Program-made: the position numbers and the translations under genes
Notes under the pieces: model-generated
What the model was told of the DNA's origin: nothing
The model's database searches: none
Seen by the model: the letters and a program-made list of their open reading frames with translations, nothing else
Assembly (NCBI GenBank): GCA_026706225.1
Contig: JAPOZE010000451.1
Coordinates: 1 to 9,784 of the forward strand
Length of the DNA stretch: 9,784 nucleotides
Reading direction: 5' to 3'
Origin: Acidobacteriota bacterium
GTDB lineage: Bacteria > Acidobacteriota > Terriglobia > Versatilivoradales > Versatilivoraceae
Shown: one piece after another, positions 4,727-9,784 of the stretch
How the letters are laid out: each line of letters opens with the position of its first letter
How positions within the stretch are numbered: position 1 is the stretch's first letter

Positions 4727-6610
4727 GTGCCCCTTTCCTGCAAAACCGCCGGCCTCTTGAGCCGGGGATGGATGGTCGCTGCCCTGCTGGCCCTGTTTGA
4801 GCCCTTCCCCTGTCCAGCCGAGGCAGACTCTTCCGGTCCACCCGAAATCCTTTCCCTGTTTCCTCTGGGAGGCCGGCCGGGCGAGGAGTTTGAAGGGACC
4901 CTCAGGGGACGCGGACTGGAGGGCGCCAACGAGCTGTGGTTCGACTCCGGCGGCGTCAGGGCGACCATTCTCGGCCTCCGGAACGAGAAGGGTCCCAAGC
5001 CTGAAGAGACGCCCCAGTCCGACGCCGGGGCCAAGCCGGTCCAGTTGCTCAGCCTGCGGTTCCAGGTGGATCCGGCTGCCCGACCGGGCCCCCGCAGCCT
5101 GAGGGCGATCACCCCTCGCGGCCTATCCCATCCCCTGACCTTTCACGTGCACGCCGAGCCCGGCCACCGGGAGAGCCTCGCCTCCCACGATCTGGCCTCC
5201 GAGGCCGAGTCCTTGCCCGAGTGGCCCCTGGCCGTTCACGGGACCCTCGGGCAGCCTGCCGAGGTGGACTACTACGCCCTCAGCGTGGCCGAAGGAGACC
5301 GGCTGCGCTTCGAGGTGCGCTCGCTGGAGCTCTCGGATCTGGCCATCACCCTCTTTGAGCCCGCGGGGAGCTGGTTCAGTCCCGACCGCGCCCGCAGGCT
5401 GGCTTTCAGCGACGAGCCGGTGTCCTATCCCGAACTGAGCACCGAGCCCGTTCTGAGGCACCGATTTGGAAAGTCCGGTCGATACCTGGTTCGGGTCAGC
5501 GGCTTTATGGGCGAGGGCGGTCCCGATCACCCCTACCTTCTGCGGATCACCAGGGATGCGGAGGAGGAGAACGGAGAGGCATCCGGTTCGGCCTCCATCG
5601 GCTCGGGCGGGGACCTCTGGCAGGAACGAAGCTGGACCCGGGAGCTTCGAGCCGATCGAATGGATGCGCTGCGGGCCAGGACGGCGTCGCCGCCGCGGCC
5701 TCCGTCTGACCCGGAGCCGGCTGACGAGGGCCAGGCCGGAACGCGGAAGCCCCCGCTGCCGGAGACAATTCCGGTCATCGAACTGGATGGGGCCCCGGAC
5801 GAAGCCTCGAAGGCGATGGTGGTTGCCTTGCCGTCGCTGCTGGTGGGATCCATCGAGCATCCGGGCGATATCGACCGGGTGCGGTTCGCGGCCAAGGTGG
5901 GCGACCGCATCGCCCTGGAGATCGAAACTCCCCGCGCCACGGTGCCGGTCTTCAATCCCTACCTGAAGATGGTGGATGCCGAGGGCGCCGAAGTCCTGAC
6001 CAACGTGCACTCCATTTTGAATGCCAACACCGAGATCGAAAAGCAGATCCGGCCCAAGGTCATTCACTCCTTCCCCCGGGCCGGAGAGTTCACGCTGGAG
6101 ATCCGGGACATCACGGCGGCCTTCGGCGGGCCCTCGATGGCCTACCGGGTGCTCATCCGTCCCCAGGTGCCTCACATGGGGCAGATCCACCTGGAGGAGG
6201 GCCATTTGAACCTGGTCGCCGGAACGGCCACCCCGCTGAGCCTGGTCACCGACCAGGAGGAACACTTCGAGGGCAGCATCGCCTTGAGTCTGGTGGGATT
6301 GCCGCCCGGCGTGTCGGCGGTGGCGGGCACCCAGGCAGAGCCCGATGCTCCTCCCGCGGTCAACGAGGGCCGCAAGGAGCGCTACGTTTCCCGGAGCCGC
6401 AAAGCGACCCTGCTGTTGGTTGCAGCCGCCGACGCCCCGGCCACGCCGGTCCCGGTTCCGGTGACAGTGGTGGCTCAACCCGTGGAAGAGGGCCGCATGG
6501 GCCGCATGACTCCGGTGAAGGATCTGCTGTTGATGGTGGTGGCTCCGGCTGTCCCTGCCGCTCAGGCCGCCCTAAACCCTGTTGAAAAGACCGGTCCGGA
6601 AAAGCGATAA
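4727..6610 (+). CDS. secreted pre-peptidase (PPC-type) domain protein
   Basis: The product is 627 residues from the GTG start. A classic signal peptide with Lys/Arg n-region, core MVAALLALF and cleavage after CPAEA (about residue 33) sends it to the periplasm or outside. Residues about 39-143 form an N-terminal TIG/IPT-like sandwich, opening EILSLFPLGGRPGEEFEGTL with the pattern seen in planctomycete-type PPC proteins. Two PPC-like beta-sandwich domains follow, about 165-276 (DYYALSVAEGDRLRFEV) and 368-478 (DIDRVRFAAKVGDRIALEI), separated by a Pro/Glu/Arg-rich linker (277-350). A last beta-rich region (about 484-610) contains LSLVGLPPGVSAVAG. No protease or other catalytic domain is present, so binding or scaffolding is the likely role. 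Its stop shares one base with the next ATG (TAATG), so it is probably co-translated with the DUF1549/1553 gene. A longer form from 4676 (644 residues) is possible but disfavoured. Confidence 0.82.
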   Translation: MPLSCKTAGLLSRGWMVAALLALFEPFPCPAEADSSGPPEILSLFPLGGRPGEEFEGTLRGRGLEGANELWFDSGGVRATILGLRNEKGPKPEETPQSDAGAKPVQLLSLRFQVDPAARPGPRSLRAITPRGLSHPLTFHVHAEPGHRESLASHDLASEAESLPEWPLAVHGTLGQPAEVDYYALSVAEGDRLRFEVRSLELSDLAITLFEPAGSWFSPDRARRLAFSDEPVSYPELSTEPVLRHRFGKSGRYLVRVSGFMGEGGPDHPYLLRITRDAEEENGEASGSASIGSGGDLWQERSWTRELRADRMDALRARTASPPRPPSDPEPADEGQAGTRKPPLPETIPVIELDGAPDEASKAMVVALPSLLVGSIEHPGDIDRVRFAAKVGDRIALEIETPRATVPVFNPYLKMVDAEGAEVLTNVHSILNANTEIEKQIRPKVIHSFPRAGEFTLEIRDITAAFGGPSMAYRVLIRPQVPHMGQIHLEEGHLNLVAGTATPLSLVTDQEEHFEGSIALSLVGLPPGVSAVAGTQAEPDAPPAVNEGRKERYVSRSRKATLLLVAAADAPATPVPVPVTVVAQPVEEGRMGRMTPVKDLLLMVVAPAVPAAQAALNPVEKTGPEKR

Positions 6611-9216
6611 TGGGCGTGTGCTTCCTGATTGATCGAGAACCCATGCGAACGCTTGTTTCCCGCCTTTCCCGGCGCCCGACGATTCCGCTCCTGGCAGCCG
6701 CGTTTCTGCTGATTCCGGCGCTCCAGTCAACCGGCGGCGCCGAGCCCTCTTCGTCGGCCCCCCTCTCCCTGCGCCTGATGCCCGAAACGACCACCCTGCG
6801 GTGGAAGGATGCCTCCCAGCAGTTCTCCGTTGTGGCCACCCTTGCCGGGGGTCGCAAAAAGGACGTGACGGCCCGGGCCGAGTTCTCCCTGGCCGATCCC
6901 GCGGTGGCCCGGCTCGGTTCCGCCGGCCGGGTGTTGGCGGCAGGGGACGGCGAGACCTGGCTGAAGGTGACTTTCGGGTCCTTGAAGGCCCGGGCAGCGG
7001 TGGTGGTGGTCGATTCGGCGCGCCCGCCTCCATTCAGCTACGAAAGAGAGATCGGCGCCATCCTGACCCGGCGGGGCTGCAACGACATTGCCTGCCACGC
7101 CGGGGTCAAGGGACAGGGCGGATTCAGGCTCTCCATCAACGCCGCTCACCCCAGTCAGGACTACGACTGGATCGTCACGGGCGGCGTCTACCAGGTATTG
7201 ACCGACAAGCGCGGCGAGCCCATCGTGCCTCGCGTCGATACTGAGGCCCCCGAACGCAGCCTGCTGCTGAGGAAACCGTCTCTGGAGCTTGCCCATGGGG
7301 GCGGGTTGCGGCTGGAGACGGGCTCGGAGGACTACCGGGCGATCCTGGACTGGATCGGCCGGGGAGCGCCTTACCGTGAGGGAAACGGGGCGGGCCTGCC
7401 CACGGTGGAAGGACTGGAGGTGTTTCCCCGGGAAGGGTTGCTGCAAAAGGGAGGGAGCCGGCAGTTGATCGTGACGGCCCTGCTCTCCGACGGCACCCGG
7501 GAGGACTTTACCCACCGGGTGCGCTTCGAATCCAAGCAGCAGCAAGTGGCCGACCTGGACGGACAGGGCCTGGTGCGGGCTCTCAATCCCGGTGAGTCCA
7601 ATATCCTGGTCCGCGGCGCCGGTTACGAAGTGCAATCCAGGATCGGCGTGGTGGCCGAGTGGATTCCGGACTATCCGGAGCTCCCCCGCGCCAACTTCAT
7701 CGATGACGAGGTCTTCGCCAAGCTCAGAAAGTTCAACATTCTTCCCTCCCCGCTGTCCGGCGACGCCGAATTTCTGCGCAGGGTCTGCCTGGATCTCACC
7801 GGACGCATTCCTCCCGCCGAACGCGTGCGGGAGTTTCTGACCGACCCCGACCCCCGAAAGAGAGAGAAGCTGATCGAAGTCTTGCTCGACTCCCCCGAGT
7901 TCGTGGACTACTGGACCTTCCGCCTGGCCGATCTCTTCCGGGTGGCCGTCTTTCCGGTGGGGATCAATCCCAAGTGGAGCCAGTCCTACTGGGAGTGGAT
8001 ACGGGACGCCGTGGCCCGCAATCGTCCCTACGACCGGGTAGCCGAGGAGCGGATCGCCGCTCAGGGGTACAGTCCCGCCTCCAGGCACTATCTCCCCTAC
8101 CTGGTTCTGCCTCCTCCCGAGAACATGATGGGCGAGGAGGTGCGGGTGTTCATGGGACGGCGCCTGGATTGCGCCCAGTGCCACGACCACCCCTACGAGC
8201 GCTGGACACAGGATCAGTTCTGGGGCATGGCGGCCTTTTTCGGGTCCATGTTCAGGCTGGGCGCCAATCCGGAATCGGTGGTCTTCGACAGCCCGGACGG
8301 CCGGGAGGTGGCCGCCGACGTCCCCAGCCCTACCGAGCTGCGCGTCCTCCACCCCCGCACCGGCCAGGAGGTGGTCCCCACCCTGCTGAACGGCACCCGG
8401 GTGTCCTACGACGGACCCGGCTTCCCGCGGGGCGAGATGGCCAAGTGGATCACTTCGCATCCCTATTTCGCCGAGGCCTCCGTCAATCGATTCTGGAGTT
8501 ACTTCTTCGGTCGCGGCATCGTGGATCCGGTGGATGACTTCCGCAGCAACAACCCGCCCACCCATCCGGAGTTGCTGCGGCGATTGGCCGAGGACTTCGC
8601 CCGCAACGGCTACGACCTGAGACACCTGTTCCGCCGGATCGTCCATTCCCGGACCTACCAGTTGTCCAGCACAGTCAACCACACCAACCGGGCCGACCGA
8701 CTCAACTACTCCCGGGCCCTGAGCCGTCCCCTGGATGCGGAAATCCTGCTGGATGCCATCTGCGACGTGACCGGGGTTCCCGAGACCTTCGGCAACTGGC
8801 TCCACAGGAAGAAGGGAAGAGGCGGGCCCCCCAGGGGGACTCGGGCCGTCCAGCTCAAGGAAACCGACATCTATCAATCCACCTTCCTCGACACCTTCGG
8901 GCGCCCCAACCGGTTTTCCATACCCGAGCGGGACGGCAAGTCCAACCTGACCCAGGCCCTGCACCTGCTGGTGGGATCGACCTACAACGACAAGCTCTGG
9001 AATGAAGGCGCGCGGGTCTACGAACTGTTTCAGCGGGGAGCATCGGATGTGGAGATCGTCGAGGAGCTCTACCTGGCGGCCTACTCGCGATTCCCGGAGC
9101 CGGAGGAGGTGGAGGAGGTGCAGCGTTTGATCACGCGTACTCCAAGTCGACAGCAGGCTCTGAGGGATTTGCAGTGGGCGCTGATCACTTCACGGGAGTT
9201 TGCGGAAAATCACTGA
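6610..9216 (+). CDS. secreted DUF1549/DUF1553 protein with planctomycete-type cytochrome-like motif and two Ig-like domains
   Basis: The 868-residue product begins with a signal peptide (core IPLLAAAFLLIPAL). Domains in order are a BIG2-like Ig fold (about 51-135); a planctomycete cytochrome-like segment with GCNDIACHAG (Cys157, Cys162, His163; CxxxxCH) and a later AHGGG (His229); a second BIG2-like fold (about 267-347); DUF1549 (about 363-570) containing DCAQCHDHPYERWTQDQFWG (CxxCH: Cys521, Cys524, His525); and DUF1553 (about 615-865) with NRFWSYFFGRGIVDPVDDFR and HSRTYQLSS. The end, DLQWALITSREFAENH, is the normal family C-terminus, so the gene is complete. The biochemical role of the family is unproven. 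The Cys/His motifs suggest heme or metal binding, and genomic pairing with DUF1501 is common. The start at 6610 overlaps the previous stop (TAATG). An ATG at 6643 would give a tidier signal peptide and cannot be excluded. Confidence 0.92.
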   Translation: MGVCFLIDREPMRTLVSRLSRRPTIPLLAAAFLLIPALQSTGGAEPSSSAPLSLRLMPETTTLRWKDASQQFSVVATLAGGRKKDVTARAEFSLADPAVARLGSAGRVLAAGDGETWLKVTFGSLKARAAVVVVDSARPPPFSYEREIGAILTRRGCNDIACHAGVKGQGGFRLSINAAHPSQDYDWIVTGGVYQVLTDKRGEPIVPRVDTEAPERSLLLRKPSLELAHGGGLRLETGSEDYRAILDWIGRGAPYREGNGAGLPTVEGLEVFPREGLLQKGGSRQLIVTALLSDGTREDFTHRVRFESKQQQVADLDGQGLVRALNPGESNILVRGAGYEVQSRIGVVAEWIPDYPELPRANFIDDEVFAKLRKFNILPSPLSGDAEFLRRVCLDLTGRIPPAERVREFLTDPDPRKREKLIEVLLDSPEFVDYWTFRLADLFRVAVFPVGINPKWSQSYWEWIRDAVARNRPYDRVAEERIAAQGYSPASRHYLPYLVLPPPENMMGEEVRVFMGRRLDCAQCHDHPYERWTQDQFWGMAAFFGSMFRLGANPESVVFDSPDGREVAADVPSPTELRVLHPRTGQEVVPTLLNGTRVSYDGPGFPRGEMAKWITSHPYFAEASVNRFWSYFFGRGIVDPVDDFRSNNPPTHPELLRRLAEDFARNGYDLRHLFRRIVHSRTYQLSSTVNHTNRADRLNYSRALSRPLDAEILLDAICDVTGVPETFGNWLHRKKGRGGPPRGTRAVQLKETDIYQSTFLDTFGRPNRFSIPERDGKSNLTQALHLLVGSTYNDKLWNEGARVYELFQRGASDVEIVEELYLAAYSRFPEPEEVEEVQRLITRTPSRQQALRDLQWALITSREFAENH

Positions 9217-9359
9217 AAAACATAACCGAAAATGACATCCCGATTGTGGTACTCATTACAAGAAGAAATAACATAGAATATCTTCAGCCGATGGTTCCCG
9301 CGGTGCTCGAAGCTCTGAAAAATCCGAAGCGCGGAGAGATCGTTCCTATTGAAGCCTGA
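9217..9359 (+). pseudogene. AT-rich interval with an open-frame tail, possible gene remnant
   Basis: Between the DUF1553 stop and the DUF1501 start lies a 155-base gap. Hand counting gives about 45% G+C overall and about 31% in its first 64 bases, against roughly 65% nearby. In one frame it reads as protein-like sequence, including PIVVLITRRNNIEYLQPMVP and ending VLEALKNPKRGEIVPIEA, then TGA at 9357-9359. No start codon lies in this frame inside the gap; the only in-frame ATG is at 9174, within the DUF1553 gene. It looks like the C-terminal end of an unrelated small protein that lost its front, but I cannot name its family. It could also be chance coding in a leader or promoter region. Confidence 0.35.
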
Positions 9360-9371
9360 CGACATAGTGCC

Positions 9372-9784
9372 ATGCTGAAAAAAGTGGGCTGTTTATCTGC
9401 AACCCGGGAGCAGTGGAACCGGCGGGAGTTTATCGGTGTCGGGTCGCTGGGGTTTCTGGGAATCCACCTGAGCCAGGCCCTGCGGCTGGAGGCAGCCCTG
9501 GCCGATTCTTCCCGCCCCAACCCGGCGAAGGCCAAGGCCTGCATTCTGGTATGGCTGGATGGCGGTCCCAGCCAGGTCGACACCTGGGATCCCAAGCCCA
9601 ACAGCTCCTTTCGCCCCATTCCCACCAACGTGGCCGGCATTCAGATTTCGGAGCTCCTTCCCAGGCTGGCCAAGCGGATGGACAAGCTGGCCGTCGTCCG
9701 TTCCATCAAGTCCTTCGGCAACGACCATCCTCAGGCGGTGCACTACTCCGCCACCGGACACCTGCACAATCCCGCCATGCAGTT
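9372..9784 (+). CDS. DUF1501 family exported protein, N-terminal part, cut by the window end
   Basis: From ATG 9372 the frame is open to the window end (137 codons plus two bases). A stop in frame at 9357-9359 rules out any longer form. The N-terminus carries a Tat-type signal: Arg17-Arg18 in WNRREFIGVG, followed by the hydrophobic stretch SLGFLGIHL. The family core begins with ACILVWLDGGPSQVDTWDPKP (residues 56-76), then ELLPRLAKRMDKLAVVRSI and a His-rich stretch DHPQAVHYSATGHLH. DUF1501 proteins belong to the alkaline phosphatase/sulfatase-like superfamily, and their substrates are largely unknown. The conserved Asp and His residues here are candidate metal ligands by analogy only. It follows the DUF1549/1553 gene by 155 bases, the usual neighbour order. 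No strong ribosome binding site is visible, so translation may depend on the upstream gene. Confidence 0.9.
   Translation, partial: MLKKVGCLSATREQWNRREFIGVGSLGFLGIHLSQALRLEAALADSSRPNPAKAKACILVWLDGGPSQVDTWDPKPNSSFRPIPTNVAGIQISELLPRLAKRMDKLAVVRSIKSFGNDHPQAVHYSATGHLHNPAMQ

Noticed and set aside
5123..6478. A 451-codon minus-strand open frame opposite the PPC-domain gene
   Set aside because: It is Arg/Gly/His-rich with no domain signature and lies fully antisense to a supported gene.
6727..8964. A 745-codon open frame on the minus strand opposite the DUF1549/1553 gene
   Set aside because: The plus strand encodes a complete, recognisable protein here. The antisense product is Gly/Pro/His/Val-rich with no family motifs, as expected from GC-rich codon bias.

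Overview
The window is GC-rich bacterial DNA (most genes look about 65% G+C) with densely packed genes and long antisense open frames, as GC-rich coding DNA usually shows. The gene content is a DUF1549/DUF1553 protein with two CxnCH motifs, a DUF1501 protein, a pre-peptidase (PPC-type) beta-sandwich protein, a lactonase-type beta-propeller and an M19 dipeptidase relative. This repertoire is typical of Planctomycetota, Acidobacteriota, Verrucomicrobiota and related uncultured lineages. The sequence alone does not decide between them. No mobile element, CRISPR array, rRNA or tRNA was seen.

Layout. Bases 1-318 hold no convincing complete gene, only a possible 12-residue C-terminal tail at the left edge. 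Bases 319-4563 are a minus-strand block of four genes, read right to left: an alpha/alpha-toroid protein of unknown function, an RDD-like membrane protein, an M19-family dipeptidase relative and a secreted lactonase-like beta-propeller. The junctions are tight (a stop/start overlap or 56 nt, then 89 nt, then 5 nt), which suggests one transcript. The 89-nt gap holds a perfect 14-bp inverted repeat.

Bases 4564-4726 are a divergent control region. It holds a small hairpin, a perfect 12-bp tandem duplication and a near-consensus sigma70 promoter (TTGACA-N18-TAAAAT) firing rightward. Bases 4727-9784 are a plus-strand block: a secreted PPC-domain protein, a large secreted DUF1549/DUF1553 protein coupled to it through TAATG, a short AT-rich interval carrying an unexplained open-frame tail, and the first 137 codons of a Tat-type DUF1501 protein that runs off the window.

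The rightward genes form the standard DUF1549/1553-DUF1501 exported pair, of unproven biochemical role, with an added PPC-domain partner. The leftward genes combine a hydrolase relative, an exported propeller, a membrane protein and a toroid protein, and I do not recognise that combination as a named system. The points most worth a second look are the M19 protein whose N-terminal HxD metal motif is replaced, the 14-bp inverted repeat, the start of the PPC gene as set by the promoter, and the AT-rich remnant before the DUF1501 gene.
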